Positions 34,946 to 46,546 of a stretch of 64,000 bases of DNA are shown here, piece after piece. The DNA is from Candolleomyces eurysporus (taxonomy: Eukaryota; Basidiomycota; Agaricomycetes; Agaricales; Psathyrellaceae). The stretch covers positions 1 through 64,000 of the forward strand of contig JANBPK010000850.1 of assembly GCA_027579435.1 (NCBI GenBank), written 5' to 3'. Both the position numbers and the translations under genes were made by a program. How positions within the stretch are numbered: position 1 is the first letter of the stretch; every line of letters starts with the position of its first letter. The notes beneath the pieces are model-generated. The model was not told where the DNA came from. It ran no database searches and was given only the letters and a program-made list of their open reading frames with translations.

Positions 34946-37900
34946 TGTGGCCCGTGGTTCCGAAGTTCAAGTGGTTATATATCCTGGCTCTTTGACTGCA
35001 CTCACCCCTTCCGTGTTCTACAGCTTGCTTTGTCTGCCTCCTGGTGGCTTCAATATGATCGAACTTCCGATGATAGCGCTCGTGACTGCTGCGATTGCTA
35101 TTGATCCTGGACGATAAACCTAATCAGCTCCACGCGTTGCTACCATCGTTTTGCTTTAAGTCTTGGTTCTTGCTCCTTGCCGCTTAGAAACAAACATGGC
35201 TTACTACTCATCTTTGTCCATCGCCGTTCTGACTCCCACCTGATGCTCGCTCCTTGTGCTTCCCATTTCGCCAACTGGCTGGGTTATGGGACTCTCGTTA
35301 TCGCCATCTTGTCTTGCCAATCGTCCGCGAACAATGGATACAGCTTTCCTCAGTTCGTCACGGAGCCGAATTTACTTCACTCCTGGAGGGTCCCTCCGAA
35401 AAGGCTTCCCATTTGACTCATATGAAACTCGTGAGGAGACGAGGCTAACAAAACACGGCGCCCTGCCTGCTCCTCTGCCGTCGCTATTTGGCTCCACGAA
35501 GCTTAAGACCGCTGTGATCCTTGCGGTTTTGACTCTCGATCAGCACTCAGCAATCCCTGACGGCCATCTTCTTGAAACATTCCCTTGCCAATTCTACGCG
35601 TGCTTGCTCTATTGGCGATCTCACCCAGGCAGAAAACACTGTTTTTGGTTCCGCCCGGTGTTCATCGAATGCGGCGTCGATTCGGATAAACTGTTATTCT
35701 GTCCGTGATCTCTTGAGCTCACTCAGTTGCTCACTCTTCACTCGTTTCACAGCTCTCATGTACGAAGAGACGGATTCTGGACATCGGCCTATGATGGAGA
35801 GAACGAGTCAAACGCCACAGCCGCCGGCAGCTGCTCCCATTGTAGGACAACTCTCCGCTGAATACTCTTTGAGGCTGTCTACATTAGCTTAGAAGCAATT
35901 GCCAGTCAATGACTTCATCCTTCCTTTGCTAGACCATGATTTGATTCCGGACTTTGCCTTTGCCACGGTCCGACGTGTCCTGTGAATCTATTGCTACGCA
36001 AGCCTAACAGGTGGCTGCAATAATCCCGACGATTATTCCGTTGTCTTTCTCTGGCGGTGTCAATGGGACGGCACCGTAGGAAAGGGTTTACGAGATTACC
36101 TTTTCATGCGAACTTTGATCCCTCGAACACCTCTATGGGCGGCGCTATATGGAGTATGCGGTGGGCAGCCTTAATGACTTCTTTTGGCTGGCCTCGACCC
36201 AATAGCGATCTCGGCTGGACCGGGCTGGGACTGGGTGCGTGCGTACTGCTCTTCGACTGTGCCACGCATCCTTGGCCTTCAGAAATTAACAGAAGGTTGC
36301 GCAACCTCAGGTCGAGACTTCATCAATCAAGCACCAGCCTTCTGGCTGCCGACGACATTTGGTGGGATATTTTGCGTTGTCCTCGGTATCTGAACTTGCC
36401 ACACCCATCTCCAGCGCACAGTATTCTTCTCGCGCGGTGTATACGCGCACGTTCCTCTGATTCTGAGCATCAGATACTACTTCTTTGATTGCTTGCCTCC
36501 CCTTTCTTTACACAATGATACACTCAGATGCTGGGAAGAGCTCAGGATCCTTGGTAGGAAAGGTGGTAAATGCTGAGGATGCTTTCTCGGTGCTCTCACT
36601 CTGACGGGCGCGGCCCATATCTGACTCAAACGGTATTTAATACGTAGTCACCGTCCTAAGCATAGTGAGTCACTATGGTTCTGATACGCACCTCTTCGTT
36701 CGCCGACAGTTACGCCCGCCGTGTTCATCATCCTTTCATTACCGTGCATAGCCTTTTCTCACTGCTATCACGCCCTTCACCGCGCGCTGCGGACTACACC
36801 TCCGACACTCGGTCCAGGTGCTCGACACGCTGCAAGCACGATCTCGGGCGCCACAGAATCCACTTGATCAAATTCCAAATTGTTTACAAGATTGCCATCG
36901 TAATGTGATCATTACCTCGACCGTATGGCGAGTCTGGGGAATAGTGATCACTTGAAGTCTAGCATAAGAATGCAGGCGGGGCGCTCGCGATCTTCGGCTC
37001 ACTGTATCCATGTCGGATATATGTGCGCCTGCGCGTTCGGCAGAAGCGAACCTCAGCTAATAATACGTCATGCTGGCCACAGTTAACGCTGCGCTATAAA
37101 TAGTGTCTACTCGGTTTGTCTAAAATTAGCCACCTGAGGTACAATAAGCCACCGAAACATCAGAGCAGCTAGAAGTCGTCAACCACGCTTCCCCGTCGAC
37201 CTCGCTCTAAGTTTGCCACCTATATACCCGAGGGACCCCAAGCACCTTCATCTAAGTGATGCTTCTAAGATCCTACTGTGGAGTTGCGCGATAGTCAGTC
37301 AATGGCGAGGTGTCGCCCTTCCTGCATGGGGCTGCTCTGACTCGAATCTGAAGGCCTCGCATAGCACTATCATCCATGCTATCCTGTGCATTGTAAGGAT
37401 ATCATATCTCCGATACAAAGGATATCGATGCGCACTCAAACCTTACCTGCTCTCGGAGACTAATTGCCAATTCCGTACCGAGCTTTTGGCGTTCAATTAA
37501 TGCCCGAGGTCCTTTATTCGCGTTGATGACACTGATCTCTACTAATCTTCGGCTGTAATCGCTTCCAGTGGTCGGACGAGTCGATTTTTCCTGCAAGCGA
37601 ACCGGTCTATAAATACTCACCAGAACTACCACTATGCAAAGATAACAGAAACATACCGGGAGAGGGAGTGAGGGTTCTCTTTCACCGGATCTGTGGTTCT
37701 CTTAGACAATGTGTACGTGCCGTGCAAAACTTCTAAAGATAGGTTGTACATTCTATTGGACTTGCTCCACTTTCTGAAGTTCTTGCCAGCACTTAATCAA
37801 GGTGCTTGTAAGAAGACACTGAGCCCCGCAAAGCGTGTTGTTTGTAGGTGACCAATAGAACGCTTTGGAAAGGTGAATAGAACGCGTTGGAAAATATCTG

Positions 37901-38241
37901 AAGCTTATCGCGTCCGCGGGCCCGGTAGATTGTTCACCTCCTTCACAACTCGGATAAACACTCAGCGTCTTCCTCGCATCATGCCGAGTAACCACAGAAC
38001 ACGACGCACTGGCTGATTGCCTTTTACCAGACGAAACGAAAAACATTCTAATGCTGGGAGAACCAGGGTCACCCCACCTGGTCACCGGTCACCTGTCTCC
38101 ACGCAGTCTGGCCACGCCCTCAGCTTCGGAAACGATGAAGCTTGCGAAGCGATAGAATGTGGCTGGATAATTGCGGCGCAGCAGTACGCGTATCCAGCGT
38201 CGGAGGGTCGGAGCGCCGAGCGCTCCGTGAATGTCCCAATA

Positions 38242-38284
38242 TTACCCACTTGGGTAAAGAGCTGCCTTGGGTAAAAAGAGCTGC
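38242..38284. repeat. Palindrome plus 17/19-nt head-to-tail duplication
   Basis: TTACCCA-CT-TGGGTAA (38242-38257) is a perfect 7 bp-arm palindrome. CTTGGGTAAAGAGCTGC (38249-38265) is followed immediately by the same sequence with two extra A's (38266-38284). The arrangement looks like a replication-slippage product. Confidence 0.6.
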
Positions 38285-38531
38285 GTCGCTTGAACTTGCC
38301 GTCGCTACGATTGACAAAAGGGTCGGGAATCGGAGACTCCTATTCCAGTAGCCTCCAAAACGAGGGCAGTAACAGCGATCGAATCGAATCACTTCCCCCA
38401 CCCCACGCAGTGCGGGGAACGGAAGGACCCCGGATGCACCCCATGACGCCGGCCTCCCTCCTCTTCCATGAGCTTGACCGACATGACCTCTCAAGCTTCA
38501 GGGGTCCGACGTGACTGATCCATAGATGATT

Positions 38532-38567
38532 CTCCTAAAAGCTACACCGACTCGTAGCTTCTAGGAG
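38532..38567. repeat. 14 bp-arm inverted repeat (hairpin)
   Basis: The left arm CTCCTAAAAGCTAC (38532-38545) and right arm GTAGCTTCTAGGAG (38554-38567) pair with one mismatch around an 8-nt loop. It stands alone in a gene-poor stretch about 390 bp beyond the catalase stop. It could be a MITE end, an RNA hairpin or chance. Confidence 0.6.
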
Positions 38568-38958
38568 TGTGTATGTAACGTGCCTCCTGATCGAAACCCT
38601 CAATAATGAAAAACTTGCATGCTACAGGACCTTCCTGGCGGTTGATCCGCCCGTGTTAACAATTAGCGCCGCGTCGGTCAGCTGAACGAGCCCAAACAGC
38701 AACTGGATTAATCGGGAAAAAANTGCTCCCAAAAGAGGCCGCACCAATCCGCGAGGCATGTCCTAACCCCTAAAGGGCTCTCCACTGCATGTATTGAGAT
38801 CTCAGATATTGGAAATCGGAAGGTCAAAACATTCACAGTACTGAAGCCAAGCGAGAACACTTCCATTCTTCGGACAGTTGTACAGGAAGGTCACAATGAT
38901 ACTACATGCTGTACAATTAGAATTACAGAGGGCATTCAACAAGAGAGGGGAACACAGT

Positions 38959-41587
38959 TTAATAGGCAATGGCATCAGTCAAACCATCCAGCTCACGCTC
39001 ATAGCAACGATGCTTGCTGATTTCGTGTGCAAGATTGGACACGAAACCTTTGGGGCCCGGGGCGATCTTGAAGACATCGGTGGCGACTGCCTTCAAATCG
39101 TATTTGCCAGTAGTGACGACACCATACGAAGATACCACGGTGTCACTATCGGGAGAGGTAAAGAGGTTGATCCCGGGAACCTCAATGGCCTTTTGAAGGA
39201 CAAGGACACCTGTAATCACGTTGTAAAGCCGAACTGTCCAAAGAATTGAACGAACGAGACTGTACCTTCACCGACGGCCCCGATGGCCTTACAATGAGCG
39301 AAAGCCTCCCGCACCCAGTGGATGGCGCGCCCAGTCTTCAAAAGTGTCTTCGCATGTTCAGCTCCAGAAGGCACGTAGACTGCATCAAACATCGTAGAAC
39401 GCTGATCTTCGAAAGAGTGGTCTGCGACCAACGCAGAACCCGCACCGATCTGTTGACCAGCCGAGTATACCTTGCCCCGGCGAGGACCAATAAGCCATGT
39501 TGTCGCCTTTCCGAGCGCGAACATGGCACGAACGCCAGTGACTTCCGCTTCATTGAATCCGTCGGCGACGAGAATTGCGATGCGGCGAGTGGCGATAATG
39601 GGGGCTTTGGGGGCGAGACTGAGCTGAGAGAGGTAAGCATCCTTTTTGCCTGGGTTCTGACGAGCAGGCTTGTCAGGAGCGACGCCGTTAACCTTGCGAG
39701 CAACGGTAGTAGCCAAGTCGAAGTCGATTTGGTTGAGAAGCGTGGTGTAACGCTTGTAGACGCGCTCGTCATCGCAATGGGAGAGTTCAAAAACGAAAGC
39801 GTTGATGATGTGCTGCTTCTCGTGCGGGGTCATGGAGTTCCAGAACATTTGAGCCTGATTGTAGTGCTCCTGGAATTTAGCACCCCGTACACGCTGCTTC
39901 AGGCCGATTACTTTTTCCATATACCTGGAAGAAAGTCAGAAAAATATCGAGAGTAGAGAGCGTGAAACTTACTCAGTGAATCCACCTTCAGCTGGAGGAA
40001 CAGGATTCACCTCGTTTTCACGGTTGGGGAAATAATTGACGGTGGATTTGTGGACCCGGTGTTGCATCCTCCCGTCGCGATTGTTATTGAACACAGGACA
40101 AACAGGTCGATTGATGGGCAACTGAAAATATAAATCAGTGGTGGAGAGACGATAGAAACCGACTTAACTTACTTGTTCCCAGTTCACCCCCAGTCGGCTT
40201 ATTTGAGTGTCGAAGTATGAGAAGTTCCTGCCTTGAAGAAGAGGATCGTCGCTGAAACCAATGCCAGGAACGATATGACTCGTGCAAAACGCGACCTGTT
40301 CTGTTTCTGGGAAGTATTCGTCGACCGTCTTGTTCAGCACAAACTCTCCGATTTCTTCAAGGGGCACCAAGTCTGTTGGCCAGACCTTCGTGGCATCGAG
40401 AATATCAAACTCGAAACTGTGCTCGTCCTTCTCCGCGATGACCTGAATCGCGAACGTCCATTTCGGTGGGCAGCCAGACTTTATAGCTTCTTCCAAATCC
40501 TTTCTGTGAAAATCTATCGAGAACATTTCAGAGATAAATCAAATGAGGGTGACACTAGAACGTAAACACTCACCTGGGTCTTGTCCAGCAATCTTCAAAG
40601 CTTCGTCCCAACCCAAACTGTGGGCTCCAAGCTCTGGAATAAAATGGAATTTAACGAAGTGGCGTTCACCTTTGGCATTAATGAGGGTGAAAGTGTTGAC
40701 GCCAAACCCTTGCATCATTCGGTACGAACGTGGGACGGCTAGAGGACAATCTTCGGCTTCCACACAAGAAGTGCAGAAGGTGGACGAGCTCACCTCTATC
40801 CGACATGGCCCACATTACCATGTGAGCTGACTCGGGTTGCAAACCGACAAAGTCCCAGAAGTTGTTGTGTGCAGTCTGTCCCTGGGGTACTTCGTTTTGA
40901 GGCTCGGGCTTGACTGCATGCACAAAGTCTGGGAACTTGATAGCGTCTTGGATGAAGAAAACCGGAATGTTATTTCCAACGATATCCCAGTTCCCCTCAG
41001 GAGTGTACAACTTCATGGCAAATCCGCGAACGTCTCGAACGGTGTCCTATAAAGAGATGAAGTCAGATCCAAACATGAACAAGAAACCTTGGTAAATTTG
41101 GTGTACCGCGCTTCCCCTTGACCCCTGCACGGTACTGAACCGAATGAAAATGGGAGTTCTTCTGCTGGCGTCGGTGAGGACAGGCGCGAAGGTATACTTC
41201 GAGGCCTTATCGTCAAAGACTCTGAAGTATCCATGAGCACCAGCCCCGCGAGCGTGGACTACACGTTCAGGGATACGCTCATGGTCGAATCGAGTGATTT
41301 TCTCTCGGGCAATCTGGTCTTCGAGCAACGCCGGCCCAACATCAGCTCCGTTGGATACGGATAGCCTGCAAGAACAAGGACAATGTCAGCTACGATCGGT
41401 GAACGGTGAGGACTTGAACGTACCAATGGTCAGTGTCGGACACCTTGACTCCGTAATCTGTCGTCATTTGAGACGACGACGACGGGTTGACAGTGTTCCG
41501 TTCCAGATCCTTGATTTTGGCATCACCGGCGAGGCTGCTCACCGCAGATTTGAGGTGACTAGTAATTGTTGACAGTCCTTCAGCCAT
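38959..41587 (-). CDS. Large-subunit catalase with C-terminal flavodoxin/DJ-1-like domain
   Basis: This heme catalase of the large-subunit clade (about 730-740 aa) dismutates hydrogen peroxide. The start is [19 protein letters not shown]. The catalytic His is in [15 protein letters not shown], the catalytic Asn in [13 protein letters not shown], and the proximal heme Tyr in the block [37 protein letters not shown] spans a splice junction. [18 protein letters not shown] and [17 protein letters not shown] follow. The extra C-terminal domain starts [16 protein letters not shown] and includes [15 protein letters not shown]; it is typical of this clade, where it stabilises the tetramer. No signal peptide is obvious, so it is likely cytosolic. 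About eight short introns were seen. Confidence 0.96.
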
Positions 41588-41660
41588 TGGGTACTACTAT
41601 GACGAGGAGATGTTTGAAAGAGTTCAAAGTGTTGAGTTCCATTGGGTTGGGGCGAGCGAG

Positions 41661-41668
41661 TATTTATA
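41661..41668 (-). promoter_or_regulatory. TATA box of catalase gene
   Basis: TATAAATA on the minus strand lies about 75 nt upstream of the catalase ATG, inside the 460 bp divergent region shared with the E3BP-like gene. Confidence 0.6.
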
Positions 41669-41959
41669 ATTATCGATCCAAGCAACCCAAGAAGGAGGTG
41701 AGACGTCAGCGGTGATGTTATTCAGCGATCATTCAAAGTGCAGGCGTCATGGCACGGTGCATGGAGGAACGATGGAGCCTCTCGACATCTTTTGTTTGTT
41801 CAAGCTCTTCCGACTCCAAAAACAACTCCGACCGGCATCGAGTTCCGGCAAATGGGCGCTTATACCTAGACCCCGGAGTTTGTACACCATCATTTTTTTG
41901 ACCGCCGGCATCACCAGCATCAACCATCAATTGAGGCTGAGCGGCCTCATGGAGACGGG

Positions 41960-41966
41960 TATATAA
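41960..41966 (+). promoter_or_regulatory. TATA box of E3BP-like gene
   Basis: TATATAA lies 82 nt upstream of the ATG at 42048. Confidence 0.5.
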
Positions 41967-42047
41967 CGCGGTTGACCGCTGGTTATAGATTCTGTGATTT
42001 GTTGCTGGCCAACATTATCCGCAAGCCGCGAAACTACCTCCAAGACC

Positions 42048-43139
42048 ATGTCTTCCTTTGCACTCTCAAATCTTGCAGCGCAAACCCGTGCAGTGCACCA
42101 ATCGAGAGGAGTTGGTTTGTTCAAGAGGCGCTGTGAGTGGCTTCTGTCGTAGTAGCAAAGGTGTTTAGTTACTGACGCTCTCTATTTTAGGGATGCACAA
42201 TGTCTTGAAGAGACAGGGAATCCAGATGCCCGCTCTGTCCCCATTCATGACGGAAGGGACGGTCACCAGATGGCTCAAGAAAGAAGGGGAAGCCTTCGGT
42301 GCAGGCGACATCCTTTTGCAAATTGTGTGTGCGCAGCTTGCACAGCGTGACTGTTTCAGGGCTGACAGTATCCCCAGGAAAATGACGTTGGAATGGTCGA
42401 CGTAGAGGCTTCCTGCCCAGGAATCATTGGCAAAATCTTGGTGAGCTCGCTACTTGAAACATACATCACATAGTATCCAAGGCTAAGACATGGTATTCGC
42501 CGCAGACTCCGGACGGTACGACAAACGTTCCAGTCGAATCCTTCATCGCCATCGTCGCCAAGGACGCCTCAGAGCTGGCTGCCATCCAAAACCAATCGCT
42601 CGCGCCCACACCACCTCCCTTCACGCACACGCCCTCACCACCCAGCGCGTCGCTCTCTCCACGGATGCCTGACTTGAAGCTGCCATTAATGTCGCCGCGC
42701 ACGCCTACCATGTCCCCGAGAACACCGTCCTTGTTCGAGATGCACACCATGGGGTATGGGCATCGGAGCGCTCACATCGGCGGGCCGAGAGGTTCAATGC
42801 TCAATTCACCGTCGATTTCATTGGACGAAGCACCAAAGTCTCCCCGTGCCCCCCGTGAAGAGAGTAATTGTAATACCCCGGTCACTTCGCGTCCACCACA
42901 ATCAGCAGCGGACATCGCTTATTACCCCAAGACCGCTACTACCGAGGATGGGCAGGTAAGTTTGTTTGTTCAGTACTCGCCGCCCGCCCCCATTGCCTGC
43001 GGCCACTACCAGATCAACCCTCGTCCTTTTTCTGACGTTACGTTTTGTGTACTTGTAGCTCGACGGTGCCACCATCAGGAGAATGATCTTGGCCAACTTG
43101 TCCGCAGCTCGGCCAACGGAACTCGAAGAATTCGCATAG
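42048..43139 (+). CDS. Lipoyl-domain PDH protein X (E3BP)-like paralogue lacking the lipoyl lysine
   Basis: The product starts [20 protein letters not shown], a presumed mitochondrial presequence. After an intron comes a lipoyl domain, [20 protein letters not shown] then [15 protein letters not shown]. The next exon reads [11 protein letters not shown], where active lipoyl domains have ETDKA: the lysine that carries lipoate is valine (codon 42387-42389). The domain ends IIGKIL...[12 protein letters not shown]. Instead of an E3-binding domain there is an SP/TP-rich, probably disordered stretch ([18 protein letters not shown]). The last exon, [20 protein letters not shown], matches the tail of the intact PDX1 gene at 45014-46185. 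It therefore looks like a diverged duplicate. All frames are open and splice sites are good, so it is not an obvious pseudogene. The role is unknown. Confidence 0.82.
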
Positions 43140-43284
43140 ATGACCGGCATGGGCGATGTGATGTAGGATTAGAGAATACTAGAGGGATATGGCTTGATCG
43201 TTTCGCGGCAGTGTCTTCTTGTATTGGAGGGACTACTCATCCAACGGGAGACACTGTCATCAAGAAATAAATATCGAGGCGTTT

Positions 43285-44801
43285 TTACGAACCGAAGGGG
43301 GGAAAGCCTACCCGGAATTCAATGAATCCGTCCATTTTCGTCCCCGGTTTGGTCATCTGGAATTGGAGGCTCAACAGGCCCTCTTCGTCGATCCGTAGAG
43401 AGGTTTTCGTGGAGCTCGAGAGTGCCCTTAGCGTTCGAGACAAGTGACTGAAGCGATATCTGAACAGCAGGTGAGCATGCGTATCCTGTTATGATTTGAG
43501 CTTGCTCAAGAAAACCTACGTGCAGCTAACAGGCCGTTTGCATTCGAAAGTCTCTAGGACTTCGCGGTCGTTTGGGTAGTCCATCTAGATCACATTATAA
43601 CGATGAAAGATAATCTTCAATATGGATAATCGTGCCGTACCTCCGTGCTACCAAAGGCGCCTTCCGCTTGAATGCGAAGCATCGGGGTGGGGTGCAGACG
43701 CTGTCTCTGGCGGCCCTCTCCCCCTACCCGTTCGACCGGGTTCCCTATGATCGTTAGCTTCTCGCTAGAGGGGTCAAGCTCAGAAAGCGCGTCTCGGAGC
43801 CAGGAAGACTATCTCTGTCCTTGAGCCAACGTAAAGTCAATCAAGGAGAACACGACGCACCTTGAGGATAACTCTCATCACACTGAAAGCGTGTTTAAGC
43901 AGGGGTGTAAAGGTAAAAANGTGGTGTGCAACGTACACCTCATTATTACCGAAATTGAGGTCAAGGTCGAGATGAGCCTCTGGTTCATATGTGCTGATTT
44001 CGCAAGTCGTAGTTGGTCCAGATGCATCCTCGGCGCTTGAAAGATCGTCAGCACAAAATTGACAGAAAATATAGTATTCACTCACATCAGTAATGTCAGA
44101 GGATATCCATCCCCAGCATACGACATGCGCATGCTTGTGCTCTTCTCTGAGTTTCCAAAATATGCAGCTAGGCCTCGTCCTCCTCCGCCTGGTCTGCCTT
44201 CACCTGGCCCTTCACCTTCCTGATCTGAGCCATCTTCCTCGCGTCTCCATCGTTTGAAGTTACTGTTTGCGTTGCCGGATATAGGAGCGGAGATGGGTCC
44301 GGCAGTCCCGAAGATGTTGAGGCAGTCGATGAGGATGTTCAGATGGATCTGGAAGGTTGTGATTTCGCTTTCGCCCGCGTTTTCATCGTCTTCTTCTGTA
44401 GGCATCTCATATTCGTCAAACAGGGGTGCGAAGATGAAAGCTTTGGCTTCATGCGTCACAATCGATCGGAAGGGTGAGCCAAAAGTAAGTTTGAGGGAGG
44501 ATGGGATGATGAAGATGGCGAATGCGTACCGTGAAGTGTTCGAGCCTCCTCGACTGTTACGGTTAGCCCTGATCTTGCGAGCCCGACAGTTGCCATCTGA
44601 AACGAAGTTTAGTTGTTCATTACGCGTTAAACAAAATGTTGAACCCGTCCTACATTGGAGAAATGGACTCCGCGCAGCATAGAGGCGAAGAACCTTACGT
44701 CCCGGACAGACGCTGTGAGCAGCTTTGACACTTGGTCAGTGACCTGAAAAAGAGAAAGCCATCAGGCTTACTGGGGCCAGTTGCCTTTCTTCTCGTGACA
44801 T
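43285..44801 (-). CDS. RAD1: RAD1, 9-1-1 checkpoint clamp subunit
   Basis: Rad1 is one subunit of the Rad9-Rad1-Hus1 sliding clamp that recruits checkpoint kinases to damaged DNA. After short introns the N-terminus reads MSREERQLAPVTDQVSKLLT, ASVRDVRFFASMLRGVHFSN, then MATVGLARSGLTVTVEEART and KAFIFAPLFDEYE. The diagnostic IHLNILIDCLNIFGTAG follows, and later MRMSYAGDGYPLTLLM. The C-terminus has RYRFSHLSRTLRAL, SLRIDEEGLLSLQFQM and FIEFRV. A Gly/Glu-rich insert (near 44170-44240) is not conserved. An N at 43920 falls in an intron. The stop is at 43285-43287, convergent with and 145 bp from the E3BP-like gene. Confidence 0.88.
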
Positions 44802-45013
44802 TGTTCAAGACGATGGGGGGGGAATATGCAAAGGTCAGGAGGAAGTCCGGCGCGTCGGAGGAATTGGCAGACGCGTCTGGAAATCGCGTGACGCAGTCTG
44901 CGCGTGTCTGCTATGACGTCTCTCTCATGAAAATCAAGAATTATGTCCTCAATCTAGGCTAGGAAATGTGCATTCTATTATGATATATCTCTAAGGGTTA
45001 TAGCATGGTAGAA

Positions 45014-46185
45014 TCAGTAAAGGCCGTCCAGGAAATCCTTTTTCGCTGGTTTAGGAGCAGGTGGGGTCGTTAGACCTGCAGGCGACGCCGATTTCTTGGA
45101 AGCCGGGATGTAGTCTTCGAGAACCGAGTCGAAATCTGCATCCTTGTAATCTGCGAATGACACATTAGAATCTTGTACTTGTGCAATATCAAGGATACTC
45201 ACTGGGCGCAGGGCTGCGTGCCTTTACTGACGACTCGAGCATGGAGGTAACAATAAGTCGACGCAAGGCAGCACCATCCAAGGGCTGCGCCTGCTTCGTT
45301 TCTTGTTTCTTTGGCGCAAGGTTCTTCCTGGCTTCCTCAATGGGGGAAGGAAGAGGCTTGAAGGTGCCGTTGGGCCCTGAGGCTTTGCCGAGGAAGGCGA
45401 GGATGTCACCCTTGGTCAACATACCTCTCACTCCGGTCCCTTTGATTTGGTCAATGTTTTGAATACCATGTTCAAGGATGAGACGGTGGACGGAAGGGAA
45501 GAGAGGTTTTGAGTGAGGCGGCAGGGTATGCGCTACGGCGGGTTGGGTTGCGGACGTTTCGGCCGCTGGGGCAGGCGGCGGCGGTGCGGAAGTTTGGGGC
45601 GCGTCCTGCTTCTCAGTGGGGGGTGCAGCGTCCTCCTTTGGAATTTCGAGGTTAGAAATATCGTCGCCTTCTTCTGCGAGAAGAGCGATCAGCTTCCCGA
45701 CTGGCACACCCTTTGCGCCGTCTTGAACCTGAAGTGGGGTTGTGTGTGAGCAAAATGCTCGGGGGAAACGGAACGGATGGGCACTGACCAGAATCTTCCC
45801 AATGACACCGTCCTCCTGGGCTTCAACGTCGATGGTGGCCTTGTCGGTCTCCTGATATATAGGGACACGGAAGGATTTACATGTGTTTTAGCACGGGTAT
45901 TGATCGAGGTGGACGCACAATTTCCAAAAGAACATCACCGGCACTAAATGCCTCTCCTTCTTTCTTCTTCCACGATGCAATTCCGCCCTCGGTCATTGTG
46001 GGGGACATTGCAGGCATCTGAAAGTTGGTGATGGCATAGCGGACAGAGGACTGGTGCACCGCTGCTGAGTTGTCAGGACGAGTGGGCAATGAGAGTAAAA
46101 GACGCTCACCTCTTGCAGAGGCAGAGGGTGCTACTGCTGCATGTCTGAGAGCAGCTGCCGTCGCGCGGGACAGTGCAGAGGCCAT
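45014..46185 (-). CDS. PDX1: Pyruvate dehydrogenase protein X component (E3-binding protein)
   Basis: PDX1 tethers dihydrolipoamide dehydrogenase (E3) to the mitochondrial pyruvate dehydrogenase core. Exon 1 encodes a presequence, [20 protein letters not shown]. The lipoyl domain reads [20 protein letters not shown] and then [20 protein letters not shown], with the lipoylated lysine present (codon 45840-45842). A Pro/Ala/Thr linker leads to the E3-binding domain, [20 protein letters not shown] then [18 protein letters not shown]. There is no acyltransferase domain, as expected for fungal protein X. The tail [15 protein letters not shown] and DFLDGLY completes it. It is divergent from SCAP. 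Confidence 0.92.
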
Positions 46186-46546
46186 GGAGGAGAGTACGGA
46201 GACGGGAAAACGGGCCAGCAGCAAAGTCGTGAGCACTGAGCAGACCCGCGTCGTCCGGAAAAGGAAGGAGGGACACGTGAGGGCGTGGGAGGAGAAGCCG
46301 GAATCGAGCTGGTGGCTTTGGCTTGACGTCTTGGGAGGACTGGCTTCTCGATGGGACGGCTCGTTATACGACGCTGCATTCCCAGTTCTCCGTCTCACCG
46401 CCCCTTCTGACCATCATCCCCCTCTCTATTTATTCCAGACCGCTGTCTCCGGAGCCACCACCATCCTTCTCTCTCTTCCATTTCCCTCCCCACCACCAGC
46501 GCCCCGACCACCCCCAACCTTTTCGTAATCTGGGGGTCTCGTTATC
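46186..46546. promoter_or_regulatory. Divergent PDX1/SCAP intergenic region
   Basis: The 361 bp between the two start codons must contain both promoters. CT-rich tracts lie at about 46430-46520 just upstream of the SCAP ATG, typical of fungal core promoters. No clear TATA box was seen. Confidence 0.45.

Larger units (their letters stand above)
31079..38958. other. 7.9 kb gene-poor region
   Basis: Both strands were read. Open frames are short, mutually overlapping and without family motifs, apart from the low-confidence candidate at 34330-34945. A (GACT)n microsatellite lies at 32547-32564. A short F-box-like string (VSQWRGVALPA) is at about 37300, preceded by a TATAAATAG word near 37095, but no gene could be built around it. 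A small head-to-tail duplication and a hairpin lie at 38242-38284 and 38532-38567. There are no terminal repeats, reverse transcriptase, transposase or tRNA signals that I recognise. Confidence 0.5.

Noticed and set aside
37213..37500. Possible F-box relic (VSQWRGVALPA)
   Set aside because: One short F-box-like string only; no flanking leucine-rich or start region could be assembled.
42665..43270. 201-codon frame running through the E3BP-like 3' exon into its flank
   Set aside because: Reads through the intron at about 42957-43058; the spliced last exon (LDGATIRRM) matches the PDX1 tail and stops at 43139.
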